In this document: positions 15,956 through 24,500 of the stretch, in pieces
Layout of the letters: each line of letters begins with the position of its first letter
How positions within the stretch are numbered: position 1 is the stretch's first letter
Assembly (NCBI GenBank): GCA_965194655.1
Contig: OZ239148.1
Coordinates: 310,001 to 374,000 of the forward strand
Direction: 5' to 3'
From: Hahnella lacustris
Lineage (GTDB): Bacteria; Pseudomonadota; Gammaproteobacteria; Burkholderiales; Burkholderiaceae_A
Length of the DNA: 64,000 nt
Program-made: the position numbers and the translations under genes
The notes under the pieces: model-generated
Seen by the model: only the letters and a program-made list of their open reading frames with translations
The model's database searches: none
Told to the model about the DNA's origin: nothing

Positions 15956-17340
15956 TGATGGACGTTGCACGCCTTCGACGGTTTCGGATGGCCCCTTCGG
16001 CCGATGGGGCCGAGGCCTGGTTCTCAGAGACCACACCAGCCTCAGAGCTCGCCTGGTTTCTGGGACTGCCCGAGATGGCCAAGGCCCTGCCCATCGAAAA
16101 GCCTGAGGTCGAGGTTCTGGCTCGGCTGAACGAGGCGTTTGGGGAGGCCACTGCGGCCCAGGTGATTGGCGCAGCGGAGCTGGGCGATCGGCTCTCCTCG
16201 CTGCTGCAAGAGGGCGTGGTGAACCCCGATGGGGAGGACTTCGATGACGAGGCGCCGGTCATTCGCATGATCAATGCCATCCTCCAGGAGGCGGTGAGCC
16301 GCAAAGCTTCCGACATTCACCTCGAGCCCTATGAGCAGCAGAGTGTGGTGCGCTTTCGGATAGACGGCATGCTGCGTGATGTGGCCCATCCGCCCCGCAC
16401 CCTGCATGCGGCGCTCATTTCTCGCATCAAGGTCATGGCGCAGCTCGACATTGCCGAGAAGCGGCTGCCGCAGGATGGCCGCATGACGGTGCGCGGGGGC
16501 AGTGGCCTGCTCGACATTCGGGTGAGCACGCTGCCCACGGGGTCTGGAGAGCGCGCCGTGTTGCGCCTGCTGGACAAGGGTCAGGCCATGCTCTCGCTGG
16601 AGGCGCTGGGGATGGCCCATGACACCCTTCAGACCGTGCAACAGCTCATCGAGCGCCCCCATGGCATTGTGCTGGTCACCGGCCCTACCGGCTCGGGCAA
16701 GACCACCACGCTCTATGCCGCGCTCAGCCGACTCGATGCAGCCAGCCGCAACATCATGACGGTGGAAGATCCGATCGAATACGACATGCCGGGTGTCTCC
16801 CAGACTCAGGTGCATCCGAAGATTGGCCTCTCGTTTGCGCAGTCGCTGCGCTCTATTCTTCGGCAAGACCCTGATGTCATCATGATTGGCGAAATCCGAG
16901 ACCTCGAGACGGCCCAGATCGCCATTCAGGCCTCGCTTACGGGCCACCTGGTGCTGGCCACCCTTCACACCAACGACGCGCCTTCAGCCGTCACACGGCT
17001 TCTGGATATGGGCGTGGAGTCCTTCCTGCTCTCCTCCAGTCTGGTGGGTGTGATGGCCCAGCGTCTGGTGCGTCGAACCTGTCCGGTCTGCAACGGGGCG
17101 GGCTGTTCTGCTTGTGATCAGACCGGCTACAAGGGTCGGCTCGGAATCTTCGAGATGCTGGTGATGGATGATGCGCTGCGCACGGCCGTGAAGGATCGGC
17201 AGGACGCCTCACAGATTCGCCGACTGGCTGCGGCCCAAGGCTTTCGAAGCCTGCGTGAGGATGGCGCTCGGCTGGTGGCCAAAGGCCTCACCACCGAAGC
17301 AGAAGTGGCGCGTGTCACTGAGCTCGGAGCGTTGGAATGA
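15955..17340 (+). CDS. gspE: Type II secretion ATPase GspE
   Basis: The 461-aa cytoplasmic ATPase powers pseudopilus assembly. It has a short N-terminal domain, then SRKASDIHLEP, the Walker A GPTGSGKTTTLYAAL (about residues 242-256), the Asp box IMTVEDPIEYDMPGVSQTQV, Walker B DPDVIMIGEIRDLETAQIAI, the His box GHLVLATLHTNDAP, and a tetracysteine zinc site (CPVCNGAGCSAC). The start ATG overlaps the gspD stop; a second ATG follows immediately. It is shorter than the ~500 aa usual for GspE because of a reduced N-terminus, which may match the reduced GspL partner. Confidence 0.97.
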   Translation: MMDVARLRRFRMAPSADGAEAWFSETTPASELAWFLGLPEMAKALPIEKPEVEVLARLNEAFGEATAAQVIGAAELGDRLSSLLQEGVVNPDGEDFDDEAPVIRMINAILQEAVSRKASDIHLEPYEQQSVVRFRIDGMLRDVAHPPRTLHAALISRIKVMAQLDIAEKRLPQDGRMTVRGGSGLLDIRVSTLPTGSGERAVLRLLDKGQAMLSLEALGMAHDTLQTVQQLIERPHGIVLVTGPTGSGKTTTLYAALSRLDAASRNIMTVEDPIEYDMPGVSQTQVHPKIGLSFAQSLRSILRQDPDVIMIGEIRDLETAQIAIQASLTGHLVLATLHTNDAPSAVTRLLDMGVESFLLSSSLVGVMAQRLVRRTCPVCNGAGCSACDQTGYKGRLGIFEMLVMDDALRTAVKDRQDASQIRRLAAAQGFRSLREDGARLVAKGLTTEAEVARVTELGALE

Positions 17341-18410
17341 CATCCTGGATGCGGTGGAGCCGGCCCGAGGGCCGACGCCTCTCCGACCGCGAGCTGGAGT
17401 TCATGGTGCGCCAACTGGCGGCGCTCTTGCAGGCGGGGATTCCGCTGGAGCGGGCACTGGGCACGCTGGCTGCACAGGCCAAACCCCGTGCGGCTGAGAT
17501 GCTGGCAAGCCTACGCGATCGTCTGCGCGAGGGCGCCTCTCTGAGCCGAGCCATGGCCGCCTATGAGCGTGACTTTTCTGAGAGCTTTCGAGGACTGGTG
17601 GCGGTGGGGGAGGGCTCGGGCAGCCTCTCCACCGTGCTTGAGCGTATGGCCGACTCCATGGCCAATGCCAATCGCCTGCGTCAGGGCCTGGTCTCCGCCA
17701 TGGCTTATCCTTTCATTGTGACCCTGGTGGCCCTGCTGGTGGTCTTTGCCCTCATGTCCTACGTGGTGCCGCAGATCGTCACGGTGCTGGCCGCGCAGAA
17801 TCAGACCCTGCCCTTTCTGACGCGCGCCTTAATGGCGGTGAGTGGATTTCTTCAACAGTTCGGTGGCCTCATCATCGGGCTGGTGGTCTTGGTCTCCCTG
17901 CTGACCACGCTCGCGCTCACGCGTTCGGCTCGGTTTCGGCTTCAGTTCGATCGATTGCTGCTGCAAGTTCCGCTGGTTGGTCCCATGCTGAGGGCCCATG
18001 AGGCCAGCCGGCTCGCGAGCACGCTCGCGCTCTCGCTCACCGGTGGTGTGTCTCTGCTGAAAGCCTTGGGGACTGCAAGCCGTGTGGTTCGCAACCGAGA
18101 CCTGCGCGCGCGGCTCGTGCAGGCCGCCAGCGATGTGCGAGAAGGAGCCGAGCTTGGCCGTGCCCTCACCCAGCAGAGTGGCTTTCCGCCGCTGCTCACC
18201 CAGCTCATCAGCACTGGTGAGCGCAGCGGCGAGCTGCCGCGGATGCTGGAACTCGCTGCAGACCAGCTCTCCCAAGACCTGCGGCAGAAGACCAGTCTGC
18301 TCACCACCATCCTCGAACCAGCCCTGATTCTGGGCATGGGCCTGATCGTGCTGCTGATTGTGCTGGCGGTGATGATGCCGCTCATCGAGATGAACACCAT
18401 GCTTCGCTAG
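17337..18410 (+). CDS. gspF: Type II secretion inner-membrane platform protein GspF (short form)
   Basis: The 357-aa protein contains the two tandem GspF/PilC domains: first LSDRELEFMVRQLAALLQAG with GEGSGSLSTVLERMAD, second HEASRLASTLALSLTGGVSL with STGERSGELPRMLELAADQL. Three membrane spans lie at about 125-145, 175-195 and 325-348. It starts four bases before the gspE stop (ATGA). The ~45-residue N-terminal segment that usually precedes the first domain in GspF (about 400 aa) is missing. Confidence 0.95.
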   Translation: MTSWMRWSRPEGRRLSDRELEFMVRQLAALLQAGIPLERALGTLAAQAKPRAAEMLASLRDRLREGASLSRAMAAYERDFSESFRGLVAVGEGSGSLSTVLERMADSMANANRLRQGLVSAMAYPFIVTLVALLVVFALMSYVVPQIVTVLAAQNQTLPFLTRALMAVSGFLQQFGGLIIGLVVLVSLLTTLALTRSARFRLQFDRLLLQVPLVGPMLRAHEASRLASTLALSLTGGVSLLKALGTASRVVRNRDLRARLVQAASDVREGAELGRALTQQSGFPPLLTQLISTGERSGELPRMLELAADQLSQDLRQKTSLLTTILEPALILGMGLIVLLIVLAVMMPLIEMNTMLR

Positions 18411-18425
18411 GGACCCAAGACAGAC

Positions 18426-18920
18426 ATGCCCACTTCCCACTCTCCCAATCCCTCGAGTTCCTCTGCCACCTCCACCCTGCTCTGGCGCTTGGTCACGCTG
18501 CTGGTCTGGCTGCTGGTGGGCTTCATGCTGGCCAAACTGGGCTATGGCCTTTGGATCAACCTGTCCGCTCAGCCCCCTGCCGAGGTGGTGGTGGCTACAG
18601 CGCCCTCCGGGCCAGTCCCACTCTCGGCGCTGGAGCGGGCGATGGGCGCACGCGAGGGTCAGGAGGTTCCGTTGTCCGCTGCGGACGTTCGACTGGTGGG
18701 GCTGATGGCGGGGCCGAAGGGCGGCGTGGTGAGCCTGAGCATTCGCAACGGCCCGGTCAGGCAGCTGGTGATGGGGCAGACTGCCCCTGATGGCTGGCGG
18801 TTTGCGGCCCTTGAGGCCGGTGAGGTGGTGTTGGTGAATGGGGCGCAGCAGCTTCGCATTCCCGCCCATGCACCTAAGAACGGCCTGCCGCTGGCGAACG
18901 CCTCACCAGGGTCGAGGTAA
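18426..18920 (+). CDS. gspC: Type II secretion protein GspC (HR domain only)
   Basis: The 164-aa protein has a short cytoplasmic tail, one transmembrane span (LVTLLVWLLVGFMLAKLGYG, about 22-42) and a periplasmic homology region (VRLVGLMAGPKGGVVSLSIR, PDGWRFAALEAGEVVLVNGA). GspC links the inner-membrane platform to the GspD secretin. No PDZ or coiled-coil domain follows the HR domain, a short form known in some bacteria. It lies last in the operon, 15 bases after gspF, whereas classical operons start with gspC. It overlaps the convergent hypothetical gene by 18 bases. Confidence 0.88.
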   Translation: MPTSHSPNPSSSSATSTLLWRLVTLLVWLLVGFMLAKLGYGLWINLSAQPPAEVVVATAPSGPVPLSALERAMGAREGQEVPLSAADVRLVGLMAGPKGGVVSLSIRNGPVRQLVMGQTAPDGWRFAALEAGEVVLVNGAQQLRIPAHAPKNGLPLANASPGSR

Positions 18921-19379
18921 ACCCCAGCCTGCTGAGTGCTGCTTCTGCCAGAGCAGTTCTAAGAGGCAGTGAGCCTCTGATGAGGTGCAGGCCAGTCCGA
19001 CGGAGGCCGCTGGCACCTCGAAGACCCAATGGAAATGCCCACTCGGCGTGAGACTCAAATGGACGGTGCTGATGAGCCCCTGTGCAATGCGAGGGGTCTG
19101 AGCCTTGGGACTCTCTGGAGACGGGTCCCCGCCTTTGTGCAGAAAGGGTTCGACGACCTCCTCGTGCACGCTGGCGGCCAGCTCGGGGGCTAGGTTTCTG
19201 CTGAGCAGCTGAAAGGATTGATTCAGGACACTGCCCAGAAGCCTTCGGGTGATCCAAACGGTGGCCTCCCGGTCGGGGTGGGTGAACCGGAGCCAGAGCC
19301 GATCCTCTGAGTCGCTGTGGCCGGCTGTGAGCGACACGAACCAGGTGACATTCGCCGCGTTAGAGGAGGGCGATGTCAT
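18903..19379 (-). CDS. Hypothetical protein downstream of rng
   Basis: I do not recognise this ~158-aa protein. It fills the space between gspC and rng and overlaps the end of rng by about 20 bases on the same strand, so it is probably the last gene of the flagellin-maf-rng transcription unit. No signal peptide or membrane span is visible. The central part (ATVWITRRLLGSVLNQSFQL) could be an amphipathic helix followed by beta-rich sequence (GLISTVHLSLTPSGHFHWVF). A longer start at 19394 is possible. Support is position, lack of a competing frame and reasonable composition. Confidence 0.55.
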   Translation of the reverse strand: MTSPSSNAANVTWFVSLTAGHSDSEDRLWLRFTHPDREATVWITRRLLGSVLNQSFQLLSRNLAPELAASVHEEVVEPFLHKGGDPSPESPKAQTPRIAQGLISTVHLSLTPSGHFHWVFEVPAASVGLACTSSEAHCLLELLWQKQHSAGWGLPRPW

Positions 19380-20868
19380 AGTTGCCTGGGCCAAAGTCTC
19401 CGTCTACGGAGAGTGTGATGGGCTTTCCAATTTCGTCCATGAGCGCGTTCAGAAATCCAGCCTCTTCCTCTAAGAATCGCTCGACCACATCGGGACTTGC
19501 CATGATGCGGAACTCTTTGGGCTGAAACTGCCTGGCCATCCTTGCGATCTCTCGCAGAATCTCGTAGCAGATGGTCTGTGCGGTCTTGATGCGTCCTTGT
19601 CCTTCACAAGATGGGCAGCCCCGGGTCATCTGTTGGGCCAAGGAGTCGCGTGTGCGCTTGCGGGTGAGCTCTACGAGGCCCAGCGAGGTAAAGCCACTGA
19701 TGCGCACCTTGGTTCGGTCGGCTTCCAATGCGTGGGCGAGCTCTTGCTGAACCTGGGCCTTGTGGTCTTCATCCAGCATGTCAATGAAGTCCACCAGGAT
19801 GATGCCGCCCAGGTTGCGAAGCCTCAGCTGGCGAGCAATGGCCTGAGCGGCTTCGAGGTTCACTTTGAAGACGGTCTCGGCAAAGCTTCGGCCACTCACA
19901 AAGCCGCCGGTGTTCACGTCCACAATGGCCATGGCCTCGGCCTGGTCAATCACGAGATAGCCGCCGCTTTTGAGGTCTACTCGACGCTTGAGCGCCTGCT
20001 CAATCTCTTGCTCAATGTTGTGAAGTTCAAAGAGGGGACGCTCACCCTCAAAGTTCTCAATCCGGCTCAGCACGCCAGGCATGTATTGCTGCGCAAAGAC
20101 GCGAAGGCCATCGACGCGATAGGGGTCGTCCACCAGCACTCGAGCCGTCTTCTCGCTCACCCAGTCGCGAAGCACGCGTTGAGGCAGGTTGAGTTCTTTA
20201 TAGAGGACAGTCCCTGCACTGGCCTGATGGCTTGCTGCCAGAATCTCGGCCCAGCGCTGTCGTAGGTAGGCCATGTCGTGCTGGAGGGCCTCGTCACTCG
20301 CGTCTTCAGCAGAGGTCCGGGCAATGAAGCTGCCCTGCTCCTCTGTGGAGGTGAGCGCGAGCAGCCGGGCTTTGAGGGCTTCCCGGGCTTCAGGGTCTGC
20401 TATCCGTTGACTGATGCCAATGCGGGGTTCTGCCTCGTCGCTGCGCAGGCTGTAGGGCAGATAGACCAGGTAGCGCCCGGCAATCGAGAGCTGCGTCGAG
20501 AGACGGGCCCCCTTACTCCCCAGCGGATCCTTTAAGACCTGCACCATCAGCTGTTGGCCCTCGTAGAGCACGCGCTCAATGGGGCGGGGTGCCTCGAGCT
20601 TTTGGCCGTCTTGCAGTCTGGCCTGCCAGACATCGGCCACATGAAGAAACCCCGTGCGCGAGAACCCGGCCTCGACAAACGCGGCCTGCATGCCAGGCAG
20701 CACGCGGGTGATTCGGCCCATCACAATGTTCCCCACGGCGCCACGCTGGGCCACCCGCTCGACCTCAATCTCCTGCACCACGCCCTGGATGAGGCGGGCC
20801 GCGCGGGATTCAAAGGGCGTAGCCTGCAGAAAAATCTCTTCCGCGTGGGGGGTGAGGTGGGCGTTCAT
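19360..20868 (-). CDS. rng: Ribonuclease G
   Basis: The ~502-aa endoribonuclease processes the 5' end of 16S rRNA and degrades mRNA. An S1 domain (GNIVMGRITRVLPGMQAAFV) is followed by the RNase E/G catalytic core: LDTxx-like ISQRIADPEAREALKARLLA, GGYLVIDQAEAMAIVDVNTG, ILVDFIDMLDEDH (catalytic Asp pair) and the zinc-link CPSCEGQGRI. The start MNAHLTPHAEEIF at 20868 overlaps the maf stop by ATGA; the longer frame to 20955 runs through maf and has no support. maf-rng adjacency is common in proteobacteria. Confidence 0.95.
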   Translation of the reverse strand: MNAHLTPHAEEIFLQATPFESRAARLIQGVVQEIEVERVAQRGAVGNIVMGRITRVLPGMQAAFVEAGFSRTGFLHVADVWQARLQDGQKLEAPRPIERVLYEGQQLMVQVLKDPLGSKGARLSTQLSIAGRYLVYLPYSLRSDEAEPRIGISQRIADPEAREALKARLLALTSTEEQGSFIARTSAEDASDEALQHDMAYLRQRWAEILAASHQASAGTVLYKELNLPQRVLRDWVSEKTARVLVDDPYRVDGLRVFAQQYMPGVLSRIENFEGERPLFELHNIEQEIEQALKRRVDLKSGGYLVIDQAEAMAIVDVNTGGFVSGRSFAETVFKVNLEAAQAIARQLRLRNLGGIILVDFIDMLDEDHKAQVQQELAHALEADRTKVRISGFTSLGLVELTRKRTRDSLAQQMTRGCPSCEGQGRIKTAQTICYEILREIARMARQFQPKEFRIMASPDVVERFLEEEAGFLNALMDEIGKPITLSVDGDFGPGNYDIALL

Positions 20869-21488
20869 GCGGGGTTCTGAAAGAGTGTCTGAAGCAGCGT
20901 TTGGGTCTCGAAGAGCGGGAGCCCCATGATGCCAGAGGGGCTGCCGTGAACCCACTCAATCTGAGCCCCCGCATGACCCTGGATGGCATACCCGCCAGCC
21001 TTGTCCATGGGTTCGCCCGTTTGAACCACCCATTCCATCCATGCCTCTGAGAGGGTTGCAAACTTCACTTGTGAGCTGCTCAGGCAGAGCAGAGGGGTCT
21101 CGTCAGCGCGCCTTGCGACGGCGACTGCGGTGAGCACCTCGTGGACCTGGCCGGAGAGTCGCCTCAGCATGCGCATGGCGTCTGCTGCGTCGGCGGGCTT
21201 GCCAAAAATCTCGCCACCCAGAGCCACCGTGGTGTCACTGGCCAAGACGGGCAGCTGCTCGAGATGATGTCGCTGCGCGCGACTCAGGCCAGCAGAGAGC
21301 TTCGCGCGGGTCACCCGCTCCACATAGGCCCGTGGATCTTCTGAGTCTCTTGGGATTTCCAGCGCCTCTGCGTCCTCTGCTGCATCGGGTTTGAGTACGA
21401 CCACCTCCAGGCCCATCAGGGGCGCCAGCTGCTCGAGCAGCTGCTTTCGACGGGGGGATTGTGAGGCGAGAATTAGGCGCTGAGGCAT
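20865..21488 (-). CDS. maf: Maf-family nucleoside triphosphate pyrophosphatase
   Basis: The 207-aa cytoplasmic house-cleaning enzyme hydrolyses non-canonical or modified nucleotides. Visible Maf signatures are LILASQSPRRKQLLEQL, LASDTTVALGGEIFGKP, DAMRMLRRLSGQVHEVLTAV, GEPMDKAGGYAIQGHAG and GSPSGIMGLPL. TTV in the SDTTV motif is the dTTP/UTP-pyrophosphatase-type position, but subclass assignment needs alignment. An insertion after PDAAEDAEALEI is normal for the family. It is translationally coupled to rng (ATGA). Minus-strand TAGAAT lies exactly six bases before the ATG. Confidence 0.95.
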   Translation of the reverse strand: MPQRLILASQSPRRKQLLEQLAPLMGLEVVVLKPDAAEDAEALEIPRDSEDPRAYVERVTRAKLSAGLSRAQRHHLEQLPVLASDTTVALGGEIFGKPADAADAMRMLRRLSGQVHEVLTAVAVARRADETPLLCLSSSQVKFATLSEAWMEWVVQTGEPMDKAGGYAIQGHAGAQIEWVHGSPSGIMGLPLFETQTLLQTLFQNPA

Positions 21489-21494
21489 TGCCTC

Positions 21495-21500
21495 ATTCTA
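21495..21500 (-). promoter_or_regulatory. Putative -10 (TAGAAT) for leaderless maf
   Basis: On the minus strand TAGAAT is followed by GAGGCA and then the maf ATG, the same arrangement as gspG and senC. It would allow maf-rng expression independent of the upstream flagellin gene. TTGAGG 19 bases upstream is a weak -35 candidate. Confidence 0.4.
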
Positions 21501-21513
21501 GAGGAAGCGGGGG

Positions 21514-24500
21514 TTATGACCTCAACAGGTCGAGCACGCGTCGCATGCTGGTATTGGCTTGAGAGATGACGGCCGTGGTGGCTTCCTTCATGATCTGCGT
21601 CTTGGCCAATTCACTCGCCTCAAGCGCGTAGTCCAAGTCCTCTACAGCAGACCGTGCCGCAGAAAAGTTGAGCTGCTCCTCGCCAAGGGTGGTGATTCGA
21701 AGGGCAAGGCGGCTGCTTGCTCCCCCGAGATTGGCGCGTTGGGCGCTCAGCTCTTCGAGTGCTCGGTCCACCATATCGAGGACTTCGGTGGCTGTATCGC
21801 GTCCAACAAGTGTGAGGCCTGAATCATCTGGCCCACCGGGTTCGCCGAACACAATCTCCCGCGTGGCGCTGCCCACGCGCGCCAGGTTGGGGAGGTCAAT
21901 CGAGAGCTGCTCATCGTCCACCGTCCCAATCTGGAATGTGAATCGGCTGACATCTGGCGGGCTGAGGTCTCGGCTTGACTGGCCACCGAAGGAGCCCGTC
22001 TGAAAGCCAAGGCTATAGAAGCTGCTGGACTCTGCATAGCCTGCTGCGCCCACAGTGAGGGTAAACGGACGAGCTTGAGGCTGGTCGGTGACCGCGAGCA
22101 GGGCATCGGTCTGAATGGGTTCAGAGGAGTAGAGTGCAACGCCACCATAGACTGTCGTCGCACCGCTGCTGGTCTCAGTCGCATTTTCAATTCCGCGCAC
22201 GGCGCCCGAGTCGACCGCATTGGCAACCAGCGTCTCCGTGCTGATCGAGAGTCCATCATCGCCTCCCACACGGGCCTGTGTGACGGTGAAGGGAAGGCCC
22301 GCTCGGGTGCTCGTGATCTGAATTTGTCCGTTGATGGGAGCGCTGACCGAGATATTCTGGATGGTGCCGTTGCTGAGGGCTGTGAGAAGTTCGTTATAGA
22401 GGTTGGTCGCTGTGGCCTGTGCATTGACACCCACTGCAGGCTGAAGGGTCACCCCGTTGATTGCAACGTCTACGTTGATGCTGTCGGTATAGACGAGGTT
22501 TTGCTCAATCAGGCTGAAGTCGTTGGCGGTAAACCGCACACCGCTGTCGCTGGAGACCGTCGTGGTGAAGCTGTCTACTTCAATGGTCGCACCTGCGACA
22601 CCGTCATTGTTGGTATCTTTTGATCCGCCCACTACCACGAGGTAGTAACTGCCACTTTCGTTCGCGCCAAGTGTCTTGCTCACATTTGTGAAGCTTGAGA
22701 CGCCCGCAGTCGAATTCGCTCCAGATTGGTCGGTCACCAGAATGGGCTCGTTGGGGCGGTCCGGGTCAATGAGATACGCGTATAGCGCATAGGTGTCATC
22801 ACCAGCGGTCGCCTTGAACCTGAACGAAACGGAGTCACCTGCATCCAGCGTCATGCGGCTCATGGAGACCATGGTGGGGCCTCGCACAGTGCCCCCCGGT
22901 GAGGTGAGTTGGAGGTTCTCACTGATCAGGGCCAGCGAGCCGTCTGCAGCAAAAATTCCGGTGCTTCCATTCACCATTTCGGTTCTGAAACTGCCAGAGG
23001 TGACATCACTCTCGCTGGCGCCGAGATTGGGGTATGGGACGGGGGTCGTCACGCCCCGGTTATTGACGGAGAGTGTACTCACCCCATTGAGCAGTGCCTT
23101 GGCGGCTGAAACACTCCAACCGCCATTAGGTGCCACTTGGTTGGCGTATCCCTGGATGGACCCATTGGTAAACAACGTATTGACAGTCAGGCCCAGGTTT
23201 CCACCACTCGAGGCCGTGAGATCGGTCTCGTTGAGCGTGCCCATGTAGACCCGCCGGCCGGGTTCGAGCACCTTGAATGCATGGCCGTCCCCGTCAACCT
23301 GTATCGCACCAGCATTGGCGTTATTCGTATTGAACCCATTGACGAGGTCATCGATTCGAATGGTCTCGGTGCCCCGACGGTAGTTGGAGTAGCTGACCGA
23401 GAGTCCTCCCACCGACCCTGATCGCTGAGGGTTCTCTACGGGGATGTCCTCAAGGGTGATGGAGGTGATCTGCGTCCCTCCGTCTCCGGCATCTAGACCA
23501 AAGGTCGCCGCAGAGAGTCCAACGATGGAAGAGTCGTACCAGGCGGATAAGTTGCGACCGTCTCGAGTGGAGAGGGTGATCCCGTAGCCATTGTCAACGG
23601 CCTCCACACCATGAAGACCAAAGGTCGCATTGATGGCATTCATCACGCTGACCCGGCGCTCGATGGGCAACTCATCCTTGATGACGGGAATACTCACGCC
23701 AACGCCGTTCAGATAGAGCGTGTAGTCGCCCGAGGCCATCGTGGAGGTGTCTACGACCACCCCCTCAATCTGCGCCGGCGTCGCCTGAGCGATGACCCCC
23801 GTTTTTGCGCTGGACTCGTTGATTGCAGCAGCCATTGCGATGGCGCTGGCAGCCCGCTTACTTGTAAGGGTGGTCTCATCGGAGACGAGGTCATCTTCCG
23901 CACGGGTGGCACGGATGGGTTCTCCGTTGATCACCAAAGAGCCATCAGTCAGCAGGGTGGGCTTGGCGAGGTGATTTTCAGTGATGGATTCGGGGATGAG
24001 CGTAGCGCTCTGGATTTGTGTGGGGATCTCCACCGAGAACGGAGTGCCAGGGGTGCTCGAGGTGATCAGGAGTTCATATTCGGTTCGACCGCGGGAGGCC
24101 GTGACCCCGAGGCTACTGGATGCGTTGTTGATGGCTGTGATCAGGTCATCCCGCACGTCTTGCTCATTCACGCGGTTACGATTGGTGGTGGTGACAAGGG
24201 TGTCGTTGATCAGAATTTGGGTGTACTGCGTATTCACGGGCCCTTCAATCCGCACCGCATCCACCTGAGCAACAGAGGGCTGTAGAGGGGGGCGAGCGGC
24301 GGTCTTGAATACCGCTCGGTTCTCTTCATACTCGCCTGCCTGAAATCCGGTGCTTGAGATGTCTCCGAGGGTCTCTGAGGTGAGCGTGATGGGCGCCCCA
24401 ATCTTGGCTTCAAGTGAGATCGAAGCAGTTTGAACTCCCTGCCTGAGGCCCATGCGTGCCCCGAAGGTGTCTGGGTCTGCGCCAGTTTCGAAGCTGATTT

